DNA of 64,000 nucleotides, from the NCBI RefSeq assembly GCF_049675895.1, contig NZ_CP183834.1, forward strand, positions 1,054,001-1,118,000. Direction: 5' to 3'. Source of the stretch: Ampullimonas aquatilis. GTDB lineage: Bacteria; Pseudomonadota; Gammaproteobacteria; Burkholderiales; Burkholderiaceae_D. Position numbers and translations under genes: made by a program. The notes beneath the pieces were generated by a model. The model was not told the DNA's origin and did not search any database. It saw only the letters and a program-made list of their open reading frames with translations. Positions 8,222 to 17,079 of this stretch are shown here, piece by piece (the stretch's first letter is position 1; each line of letters opens with the position of its first letter).

Positions 8222-8878
8222 ATGGAAAGTGATTATTTATGGATAGTGCTGGCTACGGGCATCTTGGGCTGGGCTTTGTACGCCCGTCCCTGGGAAGTGT
8301 TGCTGCAACCTGAACGCCAGCATCTGACCTTTGGCGCGATGGTGCTGACGGCCTTGATGTGGGTGGTGCGGGTACATTTTCCTGGCCCCTGGGGGCAGCT
8401 TAACGCGATGGATCTGCCGATTCAGATGTCGGGTGCCGCATTACTCACCGCCATGTTGGGGCTGCGTCCGGCCCTGATTGTGCTGGCTTGCGCCTGTGCG
8501 ATTTCCAGCGTGGTTCTGGATGGTGATGTGCAACAGTCTGCTTATTGGTTTGTCTGGCTGGCGGCAGTACCAGCATTTTTGGCAGCGGGGTTGAATCGTA
8601 TACTCGTGAAGTTTCTGCCGCACAATCCCTTCATTTTTATTTTGGGACATGGTTATTTTGGTGGCTTGCTCAGTGTGGCGATTGGTCGTTTGCTGGCCTA
8701 TGGCTGGCTCTTGTATGAGCAGGGGAGAGTGGGTTTTCCGCCGCTGGATACGCTGGCCTCTTCCGTGGCAATGGGGTTTGCCGAGGGTTTTATCACCGGC
8801 TTGCTGCTGGCGGTGTTTGTGGCACATCGGCCGCAATGGGTGCCGACTTTCGATGATGCGGATTATCTGAATCGCTGA
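8222..8878 (+). CDS. CbiM-like predicted membrane protein (COG3235 type)
   Basis: A 218-residue integral membrane protein with about six hydrophobic segments and a conserved HNPFIFILGHGYFGG stretch near residues 137-151. It resembles the COG3235 group of energy-coupling-factor permease (CbiM-like) proteins of proteobacteria, whose substrate is unknown; CbiM itself takes up cobalt or nickel. No ATPase or CbiN/CbiQ partner is adjacent, so it probably acts alone or with distant partners. The start is supported by AAGGGA about eight bases before the ATG. The family call is from memory and moderate. Confidence 0.6.
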   Translation: MESDYLWIVLATGILGWALYARPWEVLLQPERQHLTFGAMVLTALMWVVRVHFPGPWGQLNAMDLPIQMSGAALLTAMLGLRPALIVLACACAISSVVLDGDVQQSAYWFVWLAAVPAFLAAGLNRILVKFLPHNPFIFILGHGYFGGLLSVAIGRLLAYGWLLYEQGRVGFPPLDTLASSVAMGFAEGFITGLLLAVFVAHRPQWVPTFDDADYLNR

Positions 8879-8977
8879 TTGAGCTGTGCAATGTGCTGCC
8901 CAATCAGGGTAGTATCGAACCGGCATGCTTATTCAAAAATTCAATATGATGAATGAATCAGGTCGGATGAACCAGCT

Positions 8978-9958
8978 TCAGGTCAGCAACACCAGCTTGC
9001 CAAGGGTTTGACGTGACGACATGGCAGCATGAGCCTGCCGCGCTTCGGCTAACGGATACCGGCCGCCAATATGTACCTTGAGCTTGCCATTGACAGCCAG
9101 ATCAAACAGTACCGTCAGATCATTTTGCACGATATCAGGTGTTAATAAAGGCACCAGTGCAAAGCCGCGCAGTGATTGATTTTTGAAGATCATCGACAGG
9201 AGTTCCGGTACACCCAGGGCAAATGAGTGGATATTGAGCGCGCCAAAGATCACCAGCGTCCCACCAGTCCCCAGCGTCTGCAGACTGTCCCGGGTGATCT
9301 GGCCGCCGACGGATTCATAAATGATATCCGGGCCTTTGCCATTGGTGATGACGTTGAGTTGTTCCAACCAGTTGTTGGCACTGTAGTCGAGTGCATGATC
9401 GGCTCCCAATGAAATAGCCAGCGCGCATTTTTCAGGAGCGCTGGCGGCCGCGATGACCTTGCTTGCACCGGCGTGTCTGAGCAGTTGAATCAACAATGAA
9501 CCCACCCCACCTGCGGCTGCGTTGACCAGTACGGTCTTGCCTGAAACCGGCGTTGTGCGTGTCAATGCCAGGGCAGACAGGCCTTGTACTTGCAAAGCCA
9601 GGGCGGCATCGTCTGCCAGACCAGCCGGAATAGGGACAAGATACTTGGTATCCAGTGTCACATAATCGGCGTAGCCACCAAAGAACTGACCCACGGCAAA
9701 GAGCGGTGCCGCCACCCGCTGATCCAATTCCCAGCCATGGGCTGCTACTGCCACTGTGCCTGCCACTTCACAACCCAGAATGGAAGGCAAAGGCGGGGTC
9801 ATGGCATAACGGTTTTCCCGCATCAGGGTTTCGGCAAAGTTGATGCCGGCGCTGCTGACTTTGACCAAAACCTGCCCGGGATCAGGCACAGGAATAGGTG
9901 TTTCAGTGAGTTGCAGAACTTCAGGACCACCAAATTGATGAATCTGTATCGCACGCAT
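8978..9958 (-). CDS. Zinc-type alcohol dehydrogenase-like NAD(P)H:quinone oxidoreductase
   Basis: A 326-residue medium-chain dehydrogenase/reductase of the quinone oxidoreductase (QOR) branch. The N-terminal GroES-like fold is followed by the nucleotide-binding motif AAAGGVGSLLIQLLRHAGASKV (about residues 167-188). It lacks the structural zinc cysteines of true alcohol dehydrogenases, as usual in QOR proteins. It likely reduces quinones or enones with NADPH in the cytoplasm. AAAGG lies before the ATG. The gene is divergent from an HxlR-type regulator, a common arrangement in which the regulator senses electrophiles or quinones and controls the reductase. Confidence 0.85.
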   Translation of the reverse strand: MRAIQIHQFGGPEVLQLTETPIPVPDPGQVLVKVSSAGINFAETLMRENRYAMTPPLPSILGCEVAGTVAVAAHGWELDQRVAAPLFAVGQFFGGYADYVTLDTKYLVPIPAGLADDAALALQVQGLSALALTRTTPVSGKTVLVNAAAGGVGSLLIQLLRHAGASKVIAAASAPEKCALAISLGADHALDYSANNWLEQLNVITNGKGPDIIYESVGGQITRDSLQTLGTGGTLVIFGALNIHSFALGVPELLSMIFKNQSLRGFALVPLLTPDIVQNDLTVLFDLAVNGKLKVHIGGRYPLAEARQAHAAMSSRQTLGKLVLLT

Positions 9959-9998
9959 GCTTGACCTTTCAGAAGTATGTAAACAGGCTTCAGTCTAG

Positions 9999-10023
9999 GG
10001 TAGTAGACTATCCGGTAACTACC
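9999..10023. promoter_or_regulatory. Candidate HxlR operator in the divergent promoter
   Basis: GGTAGT (9999-10004) and ACTACC (10018-10023) form an inverted repeat with a 13-base spacer, and TAGTAGACTA nested at 10001-10010 is itself partly palindromic. It lies between the oxidoreductase and the HxlR gene, where a winged-helix dimer would be expected to bind. The role is inferred from position and symmetry only. Confidence 0.4.
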
Positions 10024-10111
10024 GACCAATGACCGTCATACATACTAAAAAGTCTGTAGGTAAGGAGCAGAAAACTCGGCATGATGCATGCCATTATTCA
10101 AAGGTCCGAGT

Positions 10112-10522
10112 ATGAAAAAACCTGTTAAACATTTACCGATGCTGCCTGCCGAGCGTGCGCTCAAGGTGATCTCGGGACGCTGGAAAGCGATCATTCTCTA
10201 TCAGCTTTTTGAAGGTGCAAAACGGCTTTCAGAGTTAAACCGGCTGGTGCCGCATATCAGCCAAAAGGTGTTGATCCAGCAATTGCGCGAGATGGAAGAA
10301 CATGGCTTGGTACATCGCGAGATTTATCCTCAAGTGCCGCCGAGGGTGGACTATTCGGCGACGCCGCTGGGCATGAGTCTGGAGCCCATTCTGCTCACGC
10401 TTTGTGAGTGGGGTAGACATCATGCCAGTGAGCTGGACGAGTTGGACCGGTTGGCCGACTGCCCAATTGTGGTGAGTGATTCAGCGCTTGAAAAGCGTGA
10501 TGAAATGACGTCGTCGGTGTAG
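10112..10522 (+). CDS. HxlR family transcriptional regulator
   Basis: A 136-residue winged-helix protein from the ATG at 10112, preceded by AAAGG; a start at 10088 would add eight residues. The segment ALKVISGRWKAIILYQLFEGAKRLSELNRLVPHISQKVLIQQLREMEEHGLV carries the HxlR domain helices, followed by the wing YPQVPPRVDYSATPLG. Unlike many HxlR sensors it has no cysteine in its N-terminal part; its only cysteines come late (in LTLCEWG and ADCPIV). It probably represses or activates the divergent quinone oxidoreductase gene through the inverted repeat between them. Confidence 0.88.
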   Translation: MKKPVKHLPMLPAERALKVISGRWKAIILYQLFEGAKRLSELNRLVPHISQKVLIQQLREMEEHGLVHREIYPQVPPRVDYSATPLGMSLEPILLTLCEWGRHHASELDELDRLADCPIVVSDSALEKRDEMTSSV

Positions 10523-10571
10523 GGGCAGCAGACTACTTGCGGCTAGATTACTACGGCTTACTTACCAGGCA

Positions 10572-11480
10572 TTAAACCGGATCGACATGGGTCATCACAT
10601 TCATCACCTGATGCTGCTTGAGAACCATGTCACGTACCGCCAGCGCAATATCATGGCCTTGCCGAACCGACTGATCGGCGGCCACTTCAATATGCACGTC
10701 CACCAGTAATTGGTCACCCATTTTGCGCGTCCGCAAGTCATGGGCACCAATCACGCCAGGTACGGCACGAATGGTCGTGGCAATGCGTGCCAGCTCTTCT
10801 TCGTCGGCTGAGCGATCCATCAGCACATGGAGCGACTCCCAGGCAAACTCAAAACCCATCTTGCCGATCATCAAACCAACAACCAATGCCGCCACTGGAT
10901 CAAGCAGTGGGTAGCCAAACAGGTTGCCAATGATTCCCAGAGCCACCAGCAAGGAGGATGCGGCATCCGAACGGGCATGCCAGGCATTGGCGGTCAGCAG
11001 GGTCGATTTGACACGTACTGCCTGCGCCAGCATATAGCGAAACAGACCTTCCTTGGCAAAGAGTGCCGCTATCGCCACCCACAGGGCAATCTGTCCAACC
11101 TTGGGAATCGTTTCCGGGTCTTGCAATTTGATGAGCGCGCTATAAAGCATACCGACCCCGACGGCGAGGAGCATCAATCCTAGAAAAAAGGCGGCTGCAT
11201 TTTCATAGCGTTGGTGTCCATAGGGGTGATCATGATCGGCCGCTTTCTGACTATGCTTATTGGCAAACAGCACCACAAAGTCGGACAGTAGATCGGACAG
11301 GGAATGAATCCCGTCGGCTATCAGTCCTTGTGAGTGAGCGAGCACACCGCACAATACCTGGGCAATGGTGAGTAGCAGATTGACCGCCACGCTGACCCAG
11401 GTGCTTTTTTTGGCTACCTGGTCGCGCAGGGTGGGATCGATGTCGTCATCCAGATCATGCAAATTATCGCGCTGTGTCAT
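10572..11480 (-). CDS. Cation diffusion facilitator (CDF) family exporter
   Basis: A 302-residue inner-membrane divalent metal/proton antiporter. Hydrophobic helices span roughly residues 28-215. The metal-site motif HSLSDLLSD occurs near residues 59-67 and the HDHPYGHQRYE loop follows near 83-93, both hallmarks of the FieF/MMT1-like branch. A cytoplasmic C-terminal domain (about 220-300) contains DQLLVDVHIEVAADQSVRQGHDIA, as usual for the dimerising CDF tail. Likely substrates are Zn, Fe, Mn, Co or Cd; the sequence alone does not decide. It stands alone, with AGG-rich bases upstream of the ATG. Confidence 0.9.
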   Translation of the reverse strand: MTQRDNLHDLDDDIDPTLRDQVAKKSTWVSVAVNLLLTIAQVLCGVLAHSQGLIADGIHSLSDLLSDFVVLFANKHSQKAADHDHPYGHQRYENAAAFFLGLMLLAVGVGMLYSALIKLQDPETIPKVGQIALWVAIAALFAKEGLFRYMLAQAVRVKSTLLTANAWHARSDAASSLLVALGIIGNLFGYPLLDPVAALVVGLMIGKMGFEFAWESLHVLMDRSADEEELARIATTIRAVPGVIGAHDLRTRKMGDQLLVDVHIEVAADQSVRQGHDIALAVRDMVLKQHQVMNVMTHVDPV

Positions 11481-11681
11481 TCCTGTTTACCTTGGCATTG
11501 CTGATTGCCTACAGTGTAAATGATTGTGAAGCCGCCTGAGCAGGCGGTAAACCGTTAATGACGGGGTGACGTTATGGAGGCTCAGGCGAACTGATTCAAA
11601 TTTCCAGATCGTTGATTTGAATTGGCACTCCTGCATTCAAGACGGTCCAGCAAACTGTCCGGAATCCAGCAAGGCCATGAA

Positions 11682-11715
11682 TGCGGATCAGTTGTTGTGG
11701 GACGACTGATCCGCA
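11682..11715. terminator. Strong hairpin with perfect 11-bp stem
   Basis: TGCGGATCAGT (11682-11692) and ACTGATCCGCA (11705-11715) are exact reverse complements around a 12-base loop. It lies between the CDF gene start and the 3' end of the antiporter gene. No U-tract follows directly on either strand, so it may be a processing or factor-dependent end, or a protein site, rather than an intrinsic terminator. Confidence 0.4.
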
Positions 11716-11751
11716 ATATGGTGTTTTATTGTTGGATGTTTGGTTAAGTGT

Positions 11752-13449
11752 TCAAAGTATCGCGGCCAAGCCAAGTCGGTTCATCACATGCCGGGTCATT
11801 CCCAGGGCGAGTTCCTGTTCGCCCATGAATACTTTACCAATGGCTTCCTTCTCCAAGAGTTTGGTTTCAGCTTCATTATGGCTGCGCATGATCACTTCAA
11901 TCGTTGGATTGAGTGTGCGTGCAATGCTGGCCATTTGGCGAACCTGCAAAGTCTCCGGTGTGGCAATCACCAACATGCTGGCCTTGGCAATATGCGCTTG
12001 CACCAGCACGGTGGGATCTGCGGCATCACCACTCACTGCTGCAATCTTTTGGTTGCGTAACTTTTCAACCAGCTCGCGATTTTGTTCGGCAACCACCAAG
12101 GGAATATGGTGCAGCTGTAATTGCTGGGCGATTTGTCGACCAACCCGGCCATAACCGACCAGTACCACATGTCCTTGCAGGTGCGCTGGGTCAGTCTGTA
12201 TCGGCAAGGCTGCCATGGCATCGGTGCGTAGCGACAGTTTGCGTGCCCAGGCAAAGTGTCGGCTTAACCAGTCTTGCAATGGGGCAATCAGATTGAACAT
12301 GAGACTGTTGAAGGCAATGGATAAAATGGCACCAGCCAGAATCAGGCTTTGCCCGGCCTTGGGCAGCATGCCCAGACTGACCCCCAGTCCAGCCAGAATG
12401 AACGAGAACTCACCAATCTGCGCCAGACTGACACCGACTATCAGTGCGGTGCGTAATGGGTAGCCAAAAGCCAGCGCCAACAATAACGCAGCCAGGGTTT
12501 TGCCAAGCATGATAATGGCGACCACGATGAGCACTTTGAGTGGTTCTTGCAGCAGAATGTGATAGTCAAACAGCATCCCGACTGAGACAAAAAACAGCAC
12601 GGCAAACGCATCACGCAATGGCAATGATTCTGCTGCAGCGCGATGACTGTAGGGGGACTCGCGCATCATCATGCCCGCAAAAAAAGCGCCAAGAGCAAAT
12701 GACACATCAAACAATTTGGCTGATAAAAAAGCGACGCCTACTGCGGCAGCAATCACGCACAAGGTGAACAGTTCCCGCGAGCCACTGCTGGCCACCAGCC
12801 ATAACAGTCGTGGAAAAAAGCGTCGCCCTAGTACCAGCATGAGCAGCATGAAGGCGGTGACTTTTGCCAGTGTTTTAGTCAGTTCCCAGCCAATGTTGCT
12901 GTCAGCCAGATTGGCGCCTTCCTAGTATAACATGCCAAAGGCAGGTAGCAATACCAGTACGAGCACCATGACCAGGTCTTCCACTACCAGCCAGCCGACA
13001 GCAATCCGGCCATTGGCAGAATCCAGCGCGCCGCGTGCTTCGAGCGCTCGTAACAAGACCACGGTACTGGCAACTGATAGGGCAAGACCGAATACCAGTG
13101 CCGCATCAAAACGCCAGCCCCACAATATGGCGGTGCCAATACCAAGTAGTGTGGCGGTGGCAATTTGCACCAGCGCGCCAGGTATGGCGATCTTGCGTAC
13201 GGCCAGTAGATCATCCAATGAAAAATGCAGGCCGACGCCAAACATCAAGAGCATGACGCCAATTTCAGCCAATTGACTGGCCAGCTGAATGTCGGCGACA
13301 AAGCCAGGGGTGTAGGGACCGATCATCACACCGGCGAGTAAATAGCCTACCAGTGGTGGCATTTTGAGTCGCGCGCAGATAAACCCTAAAATCAGCGCCA
13401 AGCCCAGGCCTGCAGCAATGGTGGAAATCAGGCTGACATCATGTGGCAT
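11752..13449 (-). pseudogene. CPA2 (Kef/YbaL-type) cation:proton antiporter interrupted by in-frame TAG
   Basis: The reading frame from the ATG at 13449 (GGAG five bases upstream) is continuous to 11752 except for one TAG at 12922-12924, codon 176. Without it the product would be about 564 residues, close to E. coli YbaL. The first part (13449-12922) gives the N-terminal transmembrane helices of the Na/H exchanger domain. The second gives the remaining helices (VSFALGAFFAGMMM) and a TrkA-N nucleotide-binding domain (HVVLVGYGRVGRQIAQQL). The coding pattern is well kept on both sides with no frameshift, so the lesion is recent, suppressed, or a sequencing error. A fragment starting near 12849 could in principle be made separately. 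Confidence 0.8.
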
Positions 13450-13699
13450 GGGTACTCCAAAGAAATGTATGATGGAAATATATGACAAAAGCGACGCACA
13501 TAATGCACGACAACACACTATAGCGGTTTGTCATGGTAATAAAAACAGGGGATGGCAAGTGAGAGTGCTCTGGGACAGCTAAGTTCCATCGCAGTCAATT
13601 GGTCAGGCCATGATGACAACGGCATCGCCTGTGCTTACGATGAGTGCTTGAAAATAACATAGATAGCTCAAAGTGTTTGAGCTATTTTGGGAGAATGCA

Positions 13700-14986
13700 A
13701 TGCACTTGGCCCAGCACGATGACATAACAAGCTTATTGCGCAAGATGTTTGCTGCAGCAATTGCTTCGGCACAACCAGCCTTGCGAATACCAGCCGTACT
13801 GGCAGACTGTCTGCCGGTGCTACCCAACGGGCGTTTGATAGTGATTGGTGCTGGTAAAGCATCGGCCGCTATGGCGCAGGCAGTCGAGGCCAGCTGGACG
13901 GGTACGCTGCAAGGTGTGGTGGTGACCCGCTATGGTTATGGTGCCGCATGTCAGCATATTCAAATTTTAGAGGCAGCACATCCAGTACCCGATGCAGCTA
14001 GCATCAGCGCGGCACATGCTATCTGGCAGGCAGTGAGTGGATTGACTGCCCATGATGTCGTGCTTTGTTTGATTTCAGGCGGTGGTTCGTCTCTGCTGTG
14101 CTTGCCTGGCCTGGGATTAAGTCTTGATGACAAGCAGCGGATCAATCGTCAATTGCTTAAAAGTGGCGCCAGTATCCATGAGATGAATTGTGTACGACGT
14201 CATTTGTCGGCCATCAAGGGTGGGCGTTTGGCGGCAGCCTGTTATCCGGCTCGGGTTATTAACTTATTGATTTCGGATGTGCCGGGTGATGACCCGATCC
14301 AGATTGCCTCTGGTCCGACAGTAGCTGATCCAACTACTTGTGCCGATGCACTACAAATTTTGCAGCGCTATCAGATTGATGTGCCTGAAGCCGTCATGGT
14401 TCAGTTACGACAAGGCGCGGTCGAAAGTATCAAACCTGGTGATTCGCGCATGAAAAACGTGACAACACATATGATTGCCACACCGCAAATGGCCTTGGAA
14501 GCCGCCGCAAGTGTAGCGCGTGAACAAGGTATTGCCGTGCATATATTGGGTGATGCCATTGAAGGCGAAGCGCGCGATGTCGGCAAGGTGATGGCGGGGA
14601 TAGCTTTGCAGGTCAAGCAATATGCGCAACCATTTCGGTGCCCTTGCATTTTGTTGTCCGGTGGGGAGACCACGGTGACAGTCAAGGGCAATGGTCGTGG
14701 TGGACGTAACGTGGAGTGGTTGTTGTCCTTGACGCTGGCCTTACAGGGCCGGACGGATATTTATGCGCTGGCGGGTGATACCGATGGGGTAGATGGGCAA
14801 GAAGAAATTGCAGGAGCCATGATGACACCGACAACCCTGCAGCGGGCACTACAAAAAAAGATGCAGGCTCGTCATTATCTGGATAACAACGATGCCCATA
14901 GTTTTTTTGAAGCACTGGGTGACCAGATCGTGACTGGTCCAACCCAGACCAATGTCAATGATTTTCGCGCCATATATATTGGATGA
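13700..14986 (+). CDS. Glycerate kinase, GckA/TtuD (MOFRL) type
   Basis: A 428-residue protein from the ATG at 13700, preceded by GGGAG. It should phosphorylate D-glycerate, typically to 2-phosphoglycerate, in glyoxylate, serine-cycle or tartrate metabolism. The N-terminal DUF4147 domain shows VIGAGKASAAMAQAVE, CLISGGGSSLLCLP and LLISDVPGDDPIQIASGPTVAD. The C-terminal MOFRL domain (about residues 310-425) shows LLSGGETTVTVKGNGRGGRN and ALAGDTDGVDG. It has no companion glyoxylate carboligase or tartronate semialdehyde reductase here. The next gene is convergent and starts 13 bases after the stop. Confidence 0.9.
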   Translation: MHLAQHDDITSLLRKMFAAAIASAQPALRIPAVLADCLPVLPNGRLIVIGAGKASAAMAQAVEASWTGTLQGVVVTRYGYGAACQHIQILEAAHPVPDAASISAAHAIWQAVSGLTAHDVVLCLISGGGSSLLCLPGLGLSLDDKQRINRQLLKSGASIHEMNCVRRHLSAIKGGRLAAACYPARVINLLISDVPGDDPIQIASGPTVADPTTCADALQILQRYQIDVPEAVMVQLRQGAVESIKPGDSRMKNVTTHMIATPQMALEAAASVAREQGIAVHILGDAIEGEARDVGKVMAGIALQVKQYAQPFRCPCILLSGGETTVTVKGNGRGGRNVEWLLSLTLALQGRTDIYALAGDTDGVDGQEEIAGAMMTPTTLQRALQKKMQARHYLDNNDAHSFFEALGDQIVTGPTQTNVNDFRAIYIG

Positions 14987-14999
14987 CAATTGAATTTGA

Positions 15000-15527
15000 T
15001 TATTTTTCTGCAGCCATTTTCATATTGTTGAGGCCGGATTCAAAGTCCTTGCCAATCATGGTGTCCATGCTGACAAAAACACTCATGACTCTACCGATGA
15101 AGGTATTGGGGCCTGACATGGTCCAGGTGACTTCGGTCATGTCATCTTTGGGGATCAAAGTAAACTCAGCCTGATTGTGACTTTCAAAGGGTTGGATGAA
15201 ATCGAGTTTGATCAGAACCTTTGAAGGTGGCGTCGACGCCAGTATTTCCATGCTGCCTTGCCCGACCTGATTATTGCCTTTCCAGGCATAGATGGCACCT
15301 TGGCCATTTTCCGCGCCAGAATGAGTTCGTTGCATGGTCGGATCAAGTTTTTCCCAGGGTGACCAAGTAACCCATTGATGAAAGTCGTTGATCAACGCAA
15401 ATATCTTTTCAGGTGATGCCTTGATGGTGATAGCGCGCTCAACACGAAATGTGTCTGGCTTGCTCAGGGCCATGCCGATAACGGCACCCACAATAACGAT
15501 CAGAATGAGCGTGATAGTTTTAAACAT
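15000..15527 (-). CDS. SRPBCC family protein with N-terminal membrane anchor
   Basis: A 175-residue protein with an N-terminal hydrophobic helix (about residues 3-21, signal anchor or signal peptide) followed by a START/Bet v 1-like SRPBCC domain: VERAITIKASPEKIFALINDFHQWVTWSPWEKLDP is the family's opening pattern. Such folds bind hydrophobic ligands; the ligand is unknown. GGAGA precedes the ATG. It is the last gene of a five-gene same-strand cluster that also holds two AHSA1-type SRPBCC proteins, a VOC protein and a CGNR regulator, with only 12 bases to the preceding gene. Confidence 0.8.
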   Translation of the reverse strand: MFKTITLILIVIVGAVIGMALSKPDTFRVERAITIKASPEKIFALINDFHQWVTWSPWEKLDPTMQRTHSGAENGQGAIYAWKGNNQVGQGSMEILASTPPSKVLIKLDFIQPFESHNQAEFTLIPKDDMTEVTWTMSGPNTFIGRVMSVFVSMDTMIGKDFESGLNNMKMAAEK

Positions 15528-15539
15528 GGCAGTGTCTCC

Positions 15540-16019
15540 TTATGAGTTGGTGTGATTGGCCAGGAATGCATCAAGACGATCAAAGGTGCCGGACCAGCCA
15601 TGCTGATGACCATCCCGTTTTGCCACCGATTGGAATGGCGTTTGATGAAAGATCATCAGCGTTTGCGTATCCAGGTCTTCAAAATGAATCGTGATCAGCG
15701 TTTCCATGTCACGTTCGCCCCCGGCTTGCCAGGCAAAAGTGAACACCAGTTTTTCAGGTTTGACGACTTCACGAAATACACCTTGTTGCCAAAGTTCACG
15801 ACCATCATCGACTGCCTTCAGGCAAGCACGCCATTGCCCGCCAGGACGAATGTCCATCGTCATTTCATTGACGGGAAATTGAATCGGGCCCCACCAGCTC
15901 AGCAGATGATTCAGATCAGTCCAGACAGAAAAGACCAGATCACGTGGTGCATTGAATAATCGGGTGATGGTGAGAACATTGTCCTGTGTGGCATGGCTGT
16001 CAGTGTTGATTTGATTCAT
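15540..16019 (-). CDS. AHSA1/CalC-type SRPBCC domain protein
   Basis: A 159-residue cytoplasmic protein with the activator-of-Hsp90-homologue-like SRPBCC domain. LTITRLFNAPRDLVFSVWTD opens the fold, HLLSWWGP follows, then the DIRPGGQWR strand, and GWSGTFDRLDAFL is the C-terminal helix. Bacterial members are mostly of unknown function, some linked to lipid or polyketide binding. It sits between the VOC gene and the anchored SRPBCC gene on the same strand. It has close structural kin at 16494-17000, apparently a diverged paralogue. Confidence 0.82.
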   Translation of the reverse strand: MNQINTDSHATQDNVLTITRLFNAPRDLVFSVWTDLNHLLSWWGPIQFPVNEMTMDIRPGGQWRACLKAVDDGRELWQQGVFREVVKPEKLVFTFAWQAGGERDMETLITIHFEDLDTQTLMIFHQTPFQSVAKRDGHQHGWSGTFDRLDAFLANHTNS

Positions 16020-16040
16020 GATTTAAGTATTATTGAACGA

Positions 16041-16460
16041 TTAATTATTTTCTGGTTCGACATGGATCATCCAGGAAACGCCAAACCGATCTGCCACCAT
16101 GCCAAAAGCCGGTGAAAAGAAGGTGGGACCTAATGGCATTTGAACCTGTCCTGTGACAGCCAGAGCATTAAAAAACTGTTCAGCCTGCTGAGCGTCTTCG
16201 ACAGTGAGGGATAAGGAGAATCCCTGAAATTTGGGTGGCGCATTGACCATGCCATCAGACGCCATCAAGGTCATATTGCCAATGCGCAAGCTCATGTGCA
16301 TGATCTTGTTTTCAATTTCTGGCTGCATCACGCATTCATTGGGTTCCGGATTGTCCTTGTAACGCATCAAAGTCACAATTTCTGCACCAAGTACCTTGCC
16401 GTAAAACTCGACAGCTTCCTCACAGCGACCTTCAAAAAACAAGTAGGGAATGAGTTGCAT
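16041..16460 (-). CDS. VOC family (PhnB/glyoxalase-like) protein
   Basis: A 139-residue protein from the ATG at 16460, placed six bases after an AAGGAG site. MQLIPYLFFEGRCEEAVEFYGKVLGAEI is the standard opening of the PhnB-like vicinal-oxygen-chelate group. MASDGM, FSLSLTVEDAQQAEQFFNAL and MPLGPTFFSPAFGMVADRFGVSWM complete the fold. These proteins are often misnamed demethylubiquinone methyltransferase-like; the true substrate is unknown. It is in a same-strand cluster with SRPBCC genes, an association often seen with AHSA1 proteins. Confidence 0.88.
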   Translation of the reverse strand: MQLIPYLFFEGRCEEAVEFYGKVLGAEIVTLMRYKDNPEPNECVMQPEIENKIMHMSLRIGNMTLMASDGMVNAPPKFQGFSLSLTVEDAQQAEQFFNALAVTGQVQMPLGPTFFSPAFGMVADRFGVSWMIHVEPENN

Positions 16461-16493
16461 GATGAGCTCCTTCAAATAATGGTGGAGATTGTC

Positions 16494-17000
16494 TTATTTA
16501 CTTTGTGAGTCAATAAATGTGCTGAGTTGCGCAAGTGTTCCTGCCCACCCCAGCTGCATTGCGCTCAGCGATGAGTTAAAGGTGAGAGTTTCCTCATCTT
16601 TGGCTTCATAGGGTAGACAACTTATCGTGAGTAAGGTTTTGTCACCTTGCTCGGTAAAAGTCGTAGTGGCGATTGTTTTTAATGGCCATGTCGCGCTCAT
16701 TGGATGACGAGTCAGATTACCTTGAGCATCTGAAAAAGCGGTGATCGTGACCAGTTTTTCGGGGTTAACAATTTCTTTAAATAGCCATTTTCCCCACATT
16801 TCATAGCCGTTTGGCAGTTGCATGCAGTAATGGCATTCGCCCTCAGATCGCAGATCCATTCTGCACTGTGTCATGACGACACCAGTTGGACTGAACCATT
16901 GTTTAAGTAGCTCGGGATCGGTCCAGAGTTTGAATAATTTTTCGCGTGACGTGTTAAAGCACTGCGTCACTACAAAGGTTTCTGCGGTTATGTTGGTCAT
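16494..17000 (-). CDS. AHSA1-type SRPBCC domain protein
   Basis: A 168-residue protein. The ATG at 17000 is preferred over an upstream GTG at 17009 because AAGGAG lies eight bases before the ATG but abuts the GTG. TFVVTQCFNTSREKLFKLWTDPELLKQWFSP starts the SRPBCC fold, followed by CRMDLRSEGECHYCMQLPNG, and MQLGWAGTLAQLSTFI forms the closing helix. The ligand is unknown. It is the first small gene after the CGNR regulator, 79 bases downstream. Confidence 0.82.
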   Translation of the reverse strand: MTNITAETFVVTQCFNTSREKLFKLWTDPELLKQWFSPTGVVMTQCRMDLRSEGECHYCMQLPNGYEMWGKWLFKEIVNPEKLVTITAFSDAQGNLTRHPMSATWPLKTIATTTFTEQGDKTLLTISCLPYEAKDEETLTFNSSLSAMQLGWAGTLAQLSTFIDSQSK

Positions 17001-17079
17001 TGATGGCACTCCTTGGTTTGTAATTCCTGCAGATGATCATCCAGACGGTCAAAACGCTACCCCCACATTTGCCGATGAA

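Noticed and set aside
7941..8222. Minus-strand 93-codon frame upstream of the CbiM-like gene
   Set aside because: It crosses the 73-bp element, has no Shine-Dalgarno and resembles no protein.
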